This document shows positions 7,692 to 16,389 of a stretch of DNA of 64,000 nt, piece by piece. The stretch is from Anaerolineaceae bacterium (GTDB lineage: Bacteria > Chloroflexota > Anaerolineae > Anaerolineales > Anaerolineaceae): assembly GCA_029975475.1 (NCBI GenBank), contig JARKPB010000015.1:1-64000 (forward strand). The letters are read 5' to 3'. The notes beneath the pieces were generated by a model. That model ran no database searches. It worked only from the letters and a program-made list of their open reading frames with translations, and was not told where the DNA came from. Made by a program: the position numbers and the translations under genes. The first letter of the stretch is position 1. Each line of letters starts with the position of its first letter.

Positions 7692-8805
7692 CGATGACCT
7701 CCTTCAAAAAATCCCAGAACCCTTTTTCCTGCGGTTTGACTTCGGTGCCGAGCGAGGCGGCCAGCTTTTCAAACAGCGCGCGCTGTTCGTCCGTCAGCGA
7801 GGTCGGAATCTGGACATTGGTGATGATCAGTTGATCACCGCGCCCGTTGCCGCGCAGATGAGGTACGCCCTTCCCCCGCAGGGTAAAGACCTTGCCGGGC
7901 TGAGTTCCGGCGGGAATCTGCAGTTTGGTTGGCCCATCCACGGTCGGCACTTCCACTTCCGCGCCCAGGGCCGCCTGAGCAATATTGATGCTCAGGTCTA
8001 ATTGAATGTCGTCTTTCCGGCGGCGGAAGAATTTATGCGGCTTCACCTGCATCTCCAGATACAGGTTGCCGTGCGGTCCGCCATTTTGACCGGGTTGTCC
8101 CTCGCCGGCCAGGCGGATCTGCGTGCCGCTGTCTACCCCTGCCGGGATCGGCACGACCTTCTTGACCGTTTTCCGTTCCAGGCCGCGTCCGCGGCAGGTA
8201 TGGCAGGGGGTGGAAATGATCTCTCCGGCTCCGTTGCAGTTCGGGCAGGTGGTTACCTGAACCATTGAACCCAAAAAGGTCTGGCGCACCTGTCGAACCT
8301 CGCCGGCGCCGCCGCAGGTCGCGCAGCGGGTTTTGCTGGTGCCCGGTTCCGAGCCGCTGCCGCGGCAGGTCGAGCAGACCTCATCGCGGGTAAACTCAAC
8401 CTCTTTTTCCACGCCGAAGACCGCTTCTTCAAAGGTCAGCGCGACGGTGTAGCTCAGATCCGCGCCCCGGCGCGGAGCGTTGCGCCGCGATCCGCTGCTG
8501 CCGCCAAATCCAAATCCGCCAAAGATCCCTTCCAGAATATCCGAAAAGTCCATGGTGGTCCAGTCCGGGACCCCGCCCATGCCGTTCAACCCCGCCCGGC
8601 CGAAGCGGTCATAGGCGGCGCGCTTGTCCGGATCGGATAACACGGCATAAGCTTCGTTAATCTCTTTAAACAGTTCTTCCGCGTTTGGCTCTTTATTCAC
8701 ATCCGGGTGATACTTACGCGCCAGGTTGCGGAAGGCGGTTTTCAATTCATCCGGGCTGGCCGATCGGCTCACCCCGAGGATTTCATAGTAATCGCGTTGT
8801 GTCAT
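7684..8805 (-). CDS. dnaJ: Chaperone protein DnaJ
   Basis: A 373-residue type I Hsp40. The J domain carries the HPD motif ([10 protein letters not shown]), followed by a Gly/Phe-rich region, four CxxCxGxG zinc repeats ([32 protein letters not shown]), and C-terminal substrate-binding beta domains. It stimulates DnaK ATPase and presents unfolded clients. It is separated from dnaK by a 90-base gap holding a perfect 11-bp hairpin. Confidence 0.97.
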   Translation of the reverse strand: MTQRDYYEILGVSRSASPDELKTAFRNLARKYHPDVNKEPNAEELFKEINEAYAVLSDPDKRAAYDRFGRAGLNGMGGVPDWTTMDFSDILEGIFGGFGFGGSSGSRRNAPRRGADLSYTVALTFEEAVFGVEKEVEFTRDEVCSTCRGSGSEPGTSKTRCATCGGAGEVRQVRQTFLGSMVQVTTCPNCNGAGEIISTPCHTCRGRGLERKTVKKVVPIPAGVDSGTQIRLAGEGQPGQNGGPHGNLYLEMQVKPHKFFRRRKDDIQLDLSINIAQAALGAEVEVPTVDGPTKLQIPAGTQPGKVFTLRGKGVPHLRGNGRGDQLIITNVQIPTSLTDEQRALFEKLAASLGTEVKPQEKGFWDFLKEVIGG

Positions 8806-8836
8806 CTTATTTCCAACCAGCCAGGATTAAACCCGA

Positions 8837-8862
8837 CAGGGCGTACCGTGGGGTACGCCCTG
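8837..8862 (-). terminator. Intercistronic hairpin dnaK-dnaJ
   Basis: CAGGGCGTACC at 8837-8847 pairs perfectly with GGTACGCCCTG at 8852-8862 around a 4-base loop. On the minus strand no clear U-run follows, so it may act as a partial terminator or mRNA stabiliser that lowers dnaJ relative to dnaK. Confidence 0.5.
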
Positions 8863-8895
8863 AGGTTTTTGCGCAAACCTTGCCAGGGGCAGGGG

Positions 8896-10809
8896 TTAAA
8901 CATTCTTGAATTCACCATCCACGACATCCTCGCCGCCAGATGAGGACGGGCCGGGTTGTTCCCCGCCAGCTGCCGGGTCAGCCCCGGGCATGGGGCCGGC
9001 TGCGCCGGGCTGCTGGTACATGCTGGCGCCGACTTTTTGCAGCAATTCACCCAGGGCTTCTGTATCCCTGCGAATGCGCTCGGTGTCGCTGCCTGCTGCG
9101 GTTTCTTTCAACCGGGCCGCGGCTTCTTCCAGTTCTTTCTTCTTGTCGTCCGGCAGTTTGTCGCCGTTTTCGCGCACGAACTTTTCGGTGGTGTAAACCA
9201 TGTTATCCGCGTGATTCTTGACCTCCACCATCTCTTTGCGCAGGCGGTCCGCTTCAGCGTTGGCTTCGGCTTCTTTCTTCATGCGCTGAATTTCGGCTTC
9301 GGTCAGGCCGGAAGAGGCTGTGATGGTGATGTGCTGGCTGCGGCCGGTGGCTTTGTCCTGCGCGGTAACATTCAGGATGCCGTTGGCGTCAATATCGAAA
9401 GTAACTTCGATCTGCGGCACGCCGCGCGGGGCAGGGGGAATGCCGTCCAGGATAAACTTGCCCAGCGTCTTGTTGTCGCTCGCCATCGGGCGTTCACCCT
9501 GCACGATGTGAATTTCCACCTGCGTCTGGCTGTCGCCCGCCGTGCTGAAAATCTGGCTCTTACTGGCCGGGATGGTGGTGTTGCGTTCGATGATCGGGGT
9601 CGCCACCCCGCCCAGGGTTTCCACCGAAAGCGTCAGCGGGGTAACATCCAGCAGCAGGATGTCTTTCACTTCGCCGCCCAGAACACCGGCCTGAATGGCT
9701 GCCCCGACGGCCACAACCTCATCCGGATTGACGCCCTTATGCGGTTCTTTGGAAAATTCGCGGCGAACCGCGTCCTGAACCGCCGGCATGCGGGTCATAC
9801 CGCCTACCAGGACCACTTCATTAATATCCGAGGCTTTCAAGCCTGCGTCTGCCAGAGCGCGGCGCACCGGGTCCAGCGATTTCTGAATCAGGTCGCCGGT
9901 TAATTGCTCCAGCTTGGCGCGAGTCAGGCTCATCACCAGATGTTTGGGACCGCTGGCATCCGCGGTGATGTAGGGCAGGTTGATTTCGGTCTGCATCGTG
10001 CTGGAAAGCTCGATTTTGGCTTTTTCAGCGGCCTCGCGCAAACGCTGAAGCGCCTGGCGGTCTTGCCGCAGGTCAATCCCATTTTCTTTCTTGTATTCTT
10101 CAATCAGATAATCCATCAGCCGCAGGTCGAAATCATCGCCGCCCAGGAAGGTATCACCGCTGGTCGAGCGTACCTGGAAGACGCCTTCACCCACATCCAG
10201 GATGGAGATATCAAAAGTGCCGCCGCCCAGATCGTACACCGCGATCACCTCGTTCTTCTTCTTATCCAGCCCGTAGGCCAGCGAAGAGGCGGTCGGTTCA
10301 TTGATAATACGCAGGACCTCCAGACCGGCGATCTTACCCGCGTCTTTGGTCGCGTTGCGCTGGGCATCGTTGAAATATGCCGGGACGGTGATCACCGCCT
10401 GGGTAACCGGTTCGCCCAGGTAAGCTTCCGCATCGGCCTTGAGTTTTGAAAGGATCATGGCCGAAATTTCAGGCGGCGAATACTCCTTCCCGTCCAGCAC
10501 CACGCGCACATCGCCGTTCGGGGCTTTGGTCACTTTATAGGGGACGCGGCTCAAGGTGCGTTGAACTTCCGGGTCGTCAAATTTCCGCCCCATAAAGCGT
10601 TTGATCGAAAAAATTGTGTTTTCCGGGTTGGTAATCGCCTGGTTGCGGGCAGTGCGGCCAACGATGCGCTCGTGGTTCTTATTCACTGCCACCACCGATG
10701 GCACCAGGCGTTCGCCTTCTGCCGAAGGAATCACCACCGGTTCACCGCCCATCATGACTGCAACCACAGAGTTTGTCGTACCAAGATCAATGCCAATGAT
10801 TTTTCCCAT
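8896..10809 (-). CDS. dnaK: Chaperone protein DnaK (Hsp70)
   Basis: A 637-residue Hsp70. The N-terminal actin-like ATPase has the phosphate loop [34 protein letters not shown], and [17 protein letters not shown]. The hydrophobic linker ([15 protein letters not shown]) leads to the beta-sandwich and the helical lid. The tail is Gly/Pro-rich and ends [10 protein letters not shown]. It works with DnaJ and GrpE from the same operon. Length and motifs are normal. Confidence 0.98.
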   Translation of the reverse strand: MGKIIGIDLGTTNSVVAVMMGGEPVVIPSAEGERLVPSVVAVNKNHERIVGRTARNQAITNPENTIFSIKRFMGRKFDDPEVQRTLSRVPYKVTKAPNGDVRVVLDGKEYSPPEISAMILSKLKADAEAYLGEPVTQAVITVPAYFNDAQRNATKDAGKIAGLEVLRIINEPTASSLAYGLDKKKNEVIAVYDLGGGTFDISILDVGEGVFQVRSTSGDTFLGGDDFDLRLMDYLIEEYKKENGIDLRQDRQALQRLREAAEKAKIELSSTMQTEINLPYITADASGPKHLVMSLTRAKLEQLTGDLIQKSLDPVRRALADAGLKASDINEVVLVGGMTRMPAVQDAVRREFSKEPHKGVNPDEVVAVGAAIQAGVLGGEVKDILLLDVTPLTLSVETLGGVATPIIERNTTIPASKSQIFSTAGDSQTQVEIHIVQGERPMASDNKTLGKFILDGIPPAPRGVPQIEVTFDIDANGILNVTAQDKATGRSQHITITASSGLTEAEIQRMKKEAEANAEADRLRKEMVEVKNHADNMVYTTEKFVRENGDKLPDDKKKELEEAAARLKETAAGSDTERIRRDTEALGELLQKVGASMYQQPGAAGPMPGADPAAGGEQPGPSSSGGEDVVDGEFKNV

Positions 10810-10822
10810 TTTTTATTCCTCC

Positions 10823-11389
10823 TTATCGGGCCACTCGCACCAGCGCCGGGCGGACAACCCGGTCTCCGATGGTGTAGCCTTGTTGAATGACTTCAATAAT
10901 TTGCCCAGAGGTGTGCTCGGGGCTGTCTTCATATGTCAGCGCCTGGTGGTAGGTGGGGTCAAATTCCACGCCTTCGGCCGGGATCACCTGCAGCCCTTCG
11001 GATTGCAGGATGTTTTGCAGTTTGCGCTGCACCAGTTCAATCCCTTCAGCCCAGGCGGCCCCGTCAGGGCTGGTCGGCCGCATTTTCAGCGCGCGTTCCA
11101 GATCATCCAGGATCACCAGGTATTTTTTGATGATTTCCGCGGTCAGGGTCTGCGAAATCAGCACCTGGTCGCGTTCAACGCGCTTTTTATAGTTGGCAAA
11201 GTCAGCGCGTTCCCGCTGCCAGCCTTCCAGCGATTCCTGCGCGCTGGCGCGAAGTTCATCACGTTCGCGCAGCAGGTCCGCGTATTCCTGCACCGGCAGG
11301 GGCACGATATCGGCTTCTGCCGGCTGCTGCTGTTCCAGCGGTTGTGAAGTGGGTTCGCTGCGGTGTTTTTTCTCTTTGCTTTCTTTCAT
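10823..11389 (-). CDS. grpE: Nucleotide exchange factor GrpE
   Basis: A 188-residue GrpE, the ADP-release factor for DnaK. A charged N-terminus precedes a long coiled-coil helix (LLRERDELRASAQESLEGWQ; FANYKKRVERD), then the beta-domain with EGIELVQRKLQNILQSEGLQ and FDPTYHQALT. It overlaps the end of hrcA by 4 bases (ATGA) and precedes dnaK by 13 bases, implying translational coupling. Confidence 0.95.
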   Translation of the reverse strand: MKESKEKKHRSEPTSQPLEQQQPAEADIVPLPVQEYADLLRERDELRASAQESLEGWQRERADFANYKKRVERDQVLISQTLTAEIIKKYLVILDDLERALKMRPTSPDGAAWAEGIELVQRKLQNILQSEGLQVIPAEGVEFDPTYHQALTYEDSPEHTSGQIIEVIQQGYTIGDRVVRPALVRVAR

Positions 11390-12447
11390 TCATTCCCTCG
11401 TAGCTCATCCTGACTTTCTGCCAGTGAGTCTGTAACCATCTCGGACATCAGTCCGGAAAGGAAGCGCACCAGTGAAATTGTGCGTCCGTACGACATACGC
11501 ATCGGGCCCAGGACGCCCAGCGCGCCGGTGGCTAAACCGGGCGACCCGTAGCGCGCCAGGACAATCGAGAACTGGCGCAGATCTTCCCAGGTGCCTTCGC
11601 CGCCGATCAATACCTGAACGCCGCCCACGCCCGTGTTCTGCAGCGAGCGCGAGAGCAGGTCTTCCAGACGGTTGCGCTCTTCCAGCAGCCGAAACGCCCG
11701 GCGGGCTTCTTCCGACGAGTTAAATTCCGGCTCCGAAAGAATATTCATCAGCCCGTCCATGTAGACTTCCCCGGGCACAACGCTGTCAGCATCCTTAAGA
11801 ATATTCGCGGCCCAGCCCGCAGCCTGCTGTTCAAAAGCGCTCATCGGCTGCGCCGAGGTCAGAATGCCTTCGCTGTCCAGGCCCTGGTAGAGAGAAGTCA
11901 AACGGGCCGCAGCGCTGGAAAGCTCCGCCTGGCTGACCGGCTCTTCGACGGTCAAAAGCCGCTGGCTGATCTCGCCGCCCTGCATCACCAGCACCACCAG
12001 TACCTGCCGCCCGCGGGTGGAAATTAATTCCAGGTGCTTCAAGCGGGCTTTTTCAAGCCGCGGGGCCGTGACCAGCGAGGCGGCCTGCGATTGATGCGCC
12101 AGCACCGAGGCGGCCAGCTTCATCCGTTGGCCCTGATCATTATCCATCTGGTAAAACTGATGGCTGATCATTCGCTGGGTCGTTTCTGGCAGTTCAGCCG
12201 TCTGCAGCAGCCGGGTGACGAAATAGCGGTATCCCTCTTCGCTGGGCATCCGCCCGGCCGACGTGTGCGGCTGGCGTAAATAGCCCATCTCCGTCAGAGC
12301 GGCCAGTTCGTTGCGGATCGTGGCTGAGGACAGATCAAGATGATACTGTTCCACCAGCGCGTGCGATCCCACCGGCGCGGCGGTGCGGATATGCTCGTGG
12401 ATCACCAGGGTCAAGACCAGCTTCTGTCTTTCGGTTAGCTCTTGCAT
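11386..12447 (-). CDS. hrcA: Heat-inducible transcription repressor HrcA
   Basis: A 353-residue HrcA. The N-terminal winged helix is MQELTERQKLVLTLVIHEHI and SSATIRNELAALTEMGYLRQ with PHTSAGRMPSEEGYR. A GAF-like inserted domain and a C-terminal dimerisation region with GPMRMSYGRTISLVRFLS follow. It represses heat-shock operons by binding CIRCE, and its activity depends on GroEL in known systems. A perfect CIRCE lies 17 bases upstream, so this operon is self-controlled. Confidence 0.96.
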   Translation of the reverse strand: MQELTERQKLVLTLVIHEHIRTAAPVGSHALVEQYHLDLSSATIRNELAALTEMGYLRQPHTSAGRMPSEEGYRYFVTRLLQTAELPETTQRMISHQFYQMDNDQGQRMKLAASVLAHQSQAASLVTAPRLEKARLKHLELISTRGRQVLVVLVMQGGEISQRLLTVEEPVSQAELSSAAARLTSLYQGLDSEGILTSAQPMSAFEQQAAGWAANILKDADSVVPGEVYMDGLMNILSEPEFNSSEEARRAFRLLEERNRLEDLLSRSLQNTGVGGVQVLIGGEGTWEDLRQFSIVLARYGSPGLATGALGVLGPMRMSYGRTISLVRFLSGLMSEMVTDSLAESQDELRGNE

Positions 12448-12463
12448 GTCTGCCTTTAATGTT

Positions 12464-12490
12464 TTAGCACTCTAATAATGAGAGTGCTAA
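12464..12490 (-). promoter_or_regulatory. CIRCE operator (HrcA binding site)
   Basis: TTAGCACTC at 12464-12472, a 9-base spacer, and GAGTGCTAA at 12482-12490 match CIRCE perfectly. The symmetry even extends further outward on both sides (TTTTAGCACTCT / AGAGTGCTAAAA). Confidence 0.97.
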
Positions 12491-12519
12491 AATTCTACGG
12501 AATGATGATACCATGCATG

Positions 12520-12543
12520 AAAAAGCGCGTCAAGCAGACGCGC
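12520..12543 (-). terminator. Terminator downstream of the meaB-like gene
   Basis: GCGCGTC at 12525-12531 pairs with GACGCGC at 12537-12543 (5-base loop). On the minus strand it is followed by a run of five T (complement of 12520-12524). It separates the cobalamin pair from the hrcA promoter. Confidence 0.75.
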
Positions 12544-12586
12544 AAACGCTTATAGATTTCTTATAAATCTTGTTCCGCCCTTCAGG

Positions 12587-13579
12587 TTACGCGTGATACT
12601 GCAGCAATGCCTCAAGAATGCTGTAAATGGATTGTTTGCGCTCCATCAGCAAATCAATGGCGTGGTTGTAAGCGCCTTCCGGCAGTGATTGCCGCCAGCG
12701 GGCATACAGTTGGTCGCGCAGAATGGCATTCAGTTCGAAAAGCAGCCGGTCCCGGTCGCGGCGCTGCCATTCCCCGCTGCTTTGCAGATACGCCTTGTGA
12801 TTCTCAATCGCTTCAAGCACCTGCTGGATGCCGCTGTTTCGGGTTGCGACCGTGCGCAGAATCGGCGGGATCCAGCCAGTTTTCTTGTTCCCGCTGCCGG
12901 TTTCATTCCCCGCTTCATCCTGCATCTCCGGGTGGGCAATTTCCAGCATGTTGCGCAGGAACCGTTCCGTGCTTTCAACTCCCGGCCGGTCGCCCTTGTT
13001 CACCACCAGGATATCCGCTATTTCCAGGATGCCGGCTTTGCTGGCTTGAATATCGTCACCCAACCCAGGGGCTTCGACCACCAGCGTGGTATGCGCCAGA
13101 CGGGCGATATCCACTTCGGACTGCCCGGCCCCGACCGTTTCGACCAGGATGATCTCGTAACCGGCCGCGTCCAGCACCTGAACCACCGCCGCTGTGGCGC
13201 GGGCCAACCCGCCGACCGTGCCGCGCGAAGCCATCGACCGGATGAAAATCCCCGGGTCGCCGGAGAGGTCGCGCATGCGCACCCGGTCGCCCAGCAGCGC
13301 CCCCCCGCTAAAAGGACTGGAGGGATCCACGGCGACGATCGCCACCCGGCGGGCTGCAGCCCCGGCCGTTGGACGGCGGTATGCCAGCGCGAGCTGGTTG
13401 ACCAGGGATGATTTCCCCGTGCCTGGCGATCCGGTTACCCCGATCAGATGAGCCTGACCGGTGTATGGAAAGAGCGCGTCCATCGCTTTGCGCCCTTCAG
13501 GATCGCCGTTTTCAACCAGCGTCAGCAGCCGGGCGAGTGCCAGACGGTTCCCGCTGCGGACGGCTTCAGCGTAATCCAT
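12587..13579 (-). CDS. meaB: MeaB/ArgK-family G3E GTPase, mutase chaperone
   Basis: A 330-residue MeaB-like GTPase, the chaperone that loads and protects adenosylcobalamin in methylmalonyl-CoA mutase-type enzymes. The P-loop is GVTGSPGTGKSSLVN (residues about 47-61). The family motif VDPSSPFSGGALLGDRVRM, switch region ETVGAGQSEVDIA and NKGD base motif are all present. It follows the B12-binding mutase subunit by 6 bases in the same operon, which supports the role. The exact acyl-CoA mutase it serves is not in the window. Confidence 0.88.
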   Translation of the reverse strand: MDYAEAVRSGNRLALARLLTLVENGDPEGRKAMDALFPYTGQAHLIGVTGSPGTGKSSLVNQLALAYRRPTAGAAARRVAIVAVDPSSPFSGGALLGDRVRMRDLSGDPGIFIRSMASRGTVGGLARATAAVVQVLDAAGYEIILVETVGAGQSEVDIARLAHTTLVVEAPGLGDDIQASKAGILEIADILVVNKGDRPGVESTERFLRNMLEIAHPEMQDEAGNETGSGNKKTGWIPPILRTVATRNSGIQQVLEAIENHKAYLQSSGEWQRRDRDRLLFELNAILRDQLYARWRQSLPEGAYNHAIDLLMERKQSIYSILEALLQYHA

Positions 13580-13585
13580 TTAGCC

Positions 13586-13993
13586 TCATTCAGGCTGTTT
13601 CCCCAAAACCCAGGTCTCCAGTTCTTCGGCCACCTTGCTGGTCGAGGTCCCGGGACCGTACACAGCGCGCACGCCAAGGTTGAGTAAAGCGGGCACGTCC
13701 TCTTCTGGAATGATCCCGCCGACAAAGACGTGCACATTTTCCTGCCCGTTGGCGCGCAGCAGTTCCATAATCCGCGGTACCAGCGCCATGTGAGCGCCGG
13801 AAAGGATAGACAGGCCCACGGCGTCCACATCTTCCTGCAGGGCCGCTTCAGCGACCATTTCGGGCGTTTGGCGCAAACCGGTGTAAATTACCTCCATACC
13901 GGCGTCGCGCAAAGCCCGCGCCACCACTTTGGCGCCGCGGTCGTGACCGTCCAGGCCGGGTTTGGCGATCAAAACGCGAATCTTTCTATCCAT
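13586..13993 (-). CDS. B12-binding (small) subunit of a methylmalonyl-CoA mutase-type enzyme
   Basis: A 135-residue stand-alone cobalamin-binding domain. It has the DxHxxG motif (D15-G-H17-D-R-G20) whose His coordinates cobalt in the base-off mode, followed by SILSG and [12 protein letters not shown], the other two B12 contacts. Full mutases carry this domain at the C-terminus of a large chain; here it is a separate subunit that should pair with a catalytic subunit encoded elsewhere. A TATAAT on the minus strand at 14028-14023 is a plausible -10. It forms an operon with meaB. Confidence 0.88.
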   Translation of the reverse strand: MDRKIRVLIAKPGLDGHDRGAKVVARALRDAGMEVIYTGLRQTPEMVAEAALQEDVDAVGLSILSGAHMALVPRIMELLRANGQENVHVFVGGIIPEEDVPALLNLGVRAVYGPGTSTSKVAEELETWVLGKQPE

Positions 13994-14245
13994 AGGGCTT
14001 TCTCCACTTTAAGGTCAGCTTGATTATACCCTTTGCGCCTGCCAGCGGACGGCGAAATATGTCTTAACCTTACGGGTCATTTGGCCATTCCTTTTTATTA
14101 AGGGAGGCTCTTCAAAGCAAATACAAAACCTACACAGCCGGCTAATGGACGTGGTAAACTTGATTAAAATTATCACAAAAAAACCCTTGAAAGCCCGCCT
14201 GTTAATCAGGCCGGTGAAATCCGGGAACTGAAGGAACCTATCAAC

Positions 14246-15349
14246 ATGCCAGTCATCTACCCCTTTACTGCGATTGTCGGACAGGAACGCATGCGCCGCG
14301 CCCTGGTGCTGAATGCCGTGGACCCGCGCATTGGCGGTGTGCTCATCCGCGGGGAACGCGGTACGGCAAAATCGACTGCCGCGCGCGCCCTGGCAGCCCT
14401 GCTGCCCAAAGTTCGGGCGGTCAGCGACTGCCGTTTTTCCTGCGATCCTGACAGCCCGGCGACCCTGTGTACCGAGTGCCGTGAACGGGTGGCCCGCGGC
14501 GAGGTGCTGCCGGTTCATTCGCTGACCACACCGTTTGTGAACCTGCCAGTTTCGGCCACCGAAGACCGCGTGGTGGGTACGCTGGATATCGAAAAAGCGA
14601 TTCAGAAAGGCGAGCGCAGTTTTGAGCCGGGCGTCCTGGCCGCCGCCAATCGCGGTCTGCTTTACATTGACGAGGTCAATCTGCTGGATGATCACGTCGT
14701 GGATGTCCTCCTGGATTCCGCCGCCATGGGGATGAATATCATCGAACGCGAGGGAATCTCCTTCGCCCACCCGGCTCGCTTCATTCTGGTTGGCACCATG
14801 AATCCGGAAGAAGGCGATCTGCGCCCCCAGCTGCTCGATCGATTTGCCCTTTCGGTTGAAATCTACGGTATCCGCGACGCGCGCGAACGGGTTACCATCA
14901 TGGAACGCAACCTCGCCTTTGAAGCCAACCCGGAGCAGTTCCAGCGCGAATGGCAGTCGCATGAAGAAGAACTATCCCGCCAGATTGAAACCGCCCGCAC
15001 CCTGGTTGATCAGGTCGTATTTACCCGGCGCGATTTACTCTCCATCGCTTCGTTGACCGCCTCGCTCAGTGTGGACGGCCACCGCGCGGACCTGGTGATC
15101 CTCAAGGCTGCCCGCGCCCAGGCGGCATTTGAAGGCCGAAAGGCGATCACCGATCGGGACATTGCCCTGGCCGCTGAACTGGCGCTGCCGCACCGTCTGA
15201 AACGAACGCCCTTCCAGCAGGAAGAAATGGGCATGGAAGAGCTTCAGGAACGGATTGAACAGTTAAAAGGCGCTGCCAGTCAGGGCGAAAAGCGCCAGAC
15301 GGATGCCGAAGACGGACAGGAAGAAAACCCAGACTCAAAAAAAGGGTAG
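14246..15349 (+). CDS. ChlI/BchI-type AAA+ chelatase ATPase (zero-frame product)
   Basis: A 367-residue AAA+ ATPase of the magnesium/cobalt chelatase small-subunit type. It shows Walker A GERGTAKSTAARAL near residue 32, Walker B LLYIDEVNLLDDH, and the family's sensor/arginine-finger region (RFILVGTMNPEEGDLRPQLL). The known I subunit forms hexamers that drive insertion of Mg or Co into a tetrapyrrole. It ends at TAG 15347-15349 immediately after a run of seven A. The neighbouring frame, open across that site, encodes the D-type half, so part of the ribosomes probably shift and make a long fusion. Cobalamin genes next door favour cobalt chelation with a CobN partner, which is not in this window. 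Confidence 0.85.
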   Translation: MPVIYPFTAIVGQERMRRALVLNAVDPRIGGVLIRGERGTAKSTAARALAALLPKVRAVSDCRFSCDPDSPATLCTECRERVARGEVLPVHSLTTPFVNLPVSATEDRVVGTLDIEKAIQKGERSFEPGVLAAANRGLLYIDEVNLLDDHVVDVLLDSAAMGMNIIEREGISFAHPARFILVGTMNPEEGDLRPQLLDRFALSVEIYGIRDARERVTIMERNLAFEANPEQFQREWQSHEEELSRQIETARTLVDQVVFTRRDLLSIASLTASLSVDGHRADLVILKAARAQAAFEGRKAITDRDIALAAELALPHRLKRTPFQQEEMGMEELQERIEQLKGAASQGEKRQTDAEDGQEENPDSKKG

Positions 15350-15378
15350 AGGCGGGGGAAACCGGGGCACCCTCGCCT
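15318..15378 (+). promoter_or_regulatory. Putative programmed -1 ribosomal frameshift site
   Basis: Three elements in order. An SD-like AGGAAG lies at 15318-15323. The slippery heptamer A-AAA-AAA is at 15337-15343, in the correct zero-frame phase and 13 bases downstream. After six bases a 9-bp stem follows, AGGCGGGGG at 15350-15358 with CCCTCGCCT at 15370-15378 (one G-U pair, 11-base loop). The zero frame stops at 15347-15349; shifting back by one base enters the frame that encodes the chelatase D half. Confidence 0.8.
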
Positions 15379-16326
15379 GACGCTGGCGACCCCGAACCCT
15401 CGCCGCAAGACCTCTTCAATCAAAATGACGCTCGCTGGTGGGAAGGCGGAAAACGCGTCAATACCGGGGAAGTTTTTAACCCGCGCCGCCTGGCGACACC
15501 GCTGGACAAAATCATGCGCAAACACAGCGGACGCCGTTCGCGCACCCATTCCGGCCGCAAACGCGGGCGGTACATCCAGGCGCGCCCGGCCAATGGGAAA
15601 ACGGACGATCTGGCTTTTGATGCCACCATTCGCGCGGCTGCTCCCTACCAGACCGGCCGCGAAGAAGAGCGAAAAAAGGTCGCTTTTGCCATCCATAAAA
15701 GCGATTTGCAGCGCAAAGTCCGCGTCCGGCGGGCAGCCAACCTGGTGCTCTTTCTGGTAGATGCCTCCTGGTCAATGGCGGTGGCTGAGCGCATGAGCGC
15801 CACCAAAGGCGCGATCCTCTCGCTGCTCACCGACGCTTATCAACGCCGCGATCGGGTTGGCTTGATCGTGTTTCAGAAAGACCGCGCCACCCTGGTGCTG
15901 CCGCCAACCAATTCGGTCCTGCTGGCTGAAAAGGCGCTCCAGAGCATTCCGGTAGGCGGAAAGACCCCCCTTTCAGCGGGTTTGCAGATGGCTTACGATG
16001 TCCTCCGTCAGGAGAAAATCCTTCATCCAGATGTCAATCCGCTCCTGATCATCCTGACAGATGGAGCCGGGAACGTCTCCATCGGGATGCGCTCCCCCCA
16101 GGAAGAGGCTGAACGAATTGCCCGGGGGATCGCGGATGACAATATTCACAGCGTGGTAATTAATATGGAGCACGCTGCCTTTGACCAGGGCCTGGCGCAG
16201 GTGCTGGCGGATCATCTCAAAGCCCCCTGTTACTCGCTGGCTGAATTAAAAGCCGAAAACCTGTACCGCACCGTGCGGCAGGAGATGGAGCAGGCCACCG
16301 CCAGAGTGCGTGAGGAATTGCGGTAA
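15343..16326 (+). CDS. ChlD/BchD-type half with VWA domain (reached by -1 frameshift)
   Basis: This is the -1-frame continuation of the preceding gene. A Pro/acidic linker (about residues 1-30 of this part) leads to TGEVFNPRRLATPLDKIM and GRRSRTHSGRKRGRY, typical of D subunits. A von Willebrand A domain follows with MIDAS DASWS (in LVLFLVDASWSMAVAERM) and TDGAGN. No ATG, GTG or TTG in a suitable place starts it before ATG 15514, and that ATG would cut off conserved sequence. The fused product would be about 693 residues, close to ordinary ChlD. The D subunit bridges the ATPase ring and the large chelatase subunit. A sequencing error is the main alternative. Confidence 0.8.
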   Translation, partial: RVEAGETGAPSPDAGDPEPSPQDLFNQNDARWWEGGKRVNTGEVFNPRRLATPLDKIMRKHSGRRSRTHSGRKRGRYIQARPANGKTDDLAFDATIRAAAPYQTGREEERKKVAFAIHKSDLQRKVRVRRAANLVLFLVDASWSMAVAERMSATKGAILSLLTDAYQRRDRVGLIVFQKDRATLVLPPTNSVLLAEKALQSIPVGGKTPLSAGLQMAYDVLRQEKILHPDVNPLLIILTDGAGNVSIGMRSPQEEAERIARGIADDNIHSVVINMEHAAFDQGLAQVLADHLKAPCYSLAELKAENLYRTVRQEMEQATARVREELR

Positions 16327-16328
16327 AC

Positions 16329-16353
16329 AAAAGGAGCCAAACGGCTCCTTTTT
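16329..16353. terminator. Terminator after the chelatase gene
   Basis: AAAAGGAGCC at 16329-16338 pairs with GGCTCCTTTT at 16343-16352 around AAAC, followed by T. The flanking A and T runs make it usable from both sides. Confidence 0.9.
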
Positions 16354-16389
16354 CATTTAACTTAATAGTTTATCACGTGTCGGGTTGTG

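Noticed and set aside
8956-10449. Long open frames on the + strand opposite dnaK
   Set aside because: They are mirror frames of a strongly codon-biased gene. They have no ribosome-binding sites and no recognisable domains.
14197-14235. Cobalamin-riboswitch-like fragment before the chelatase gene (GCCTG/CAGGC stem, then CCGG-TGAAAT-CCGG and GAACTG)
   Set aside because: It recalls one arm of B12 riboswitches, but fewer than 50 bases remain to the start codon. The other required arms and the conserved B12 box cannot fit.
15343-16326. Treating the chlD half as an independent gene starting at ATG 15514
   Set aside because: The conserved D-subunit segment lies upstream of that ATG, and no credible start precedes it in frame. 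Frameshift fusion explains the sequence better.
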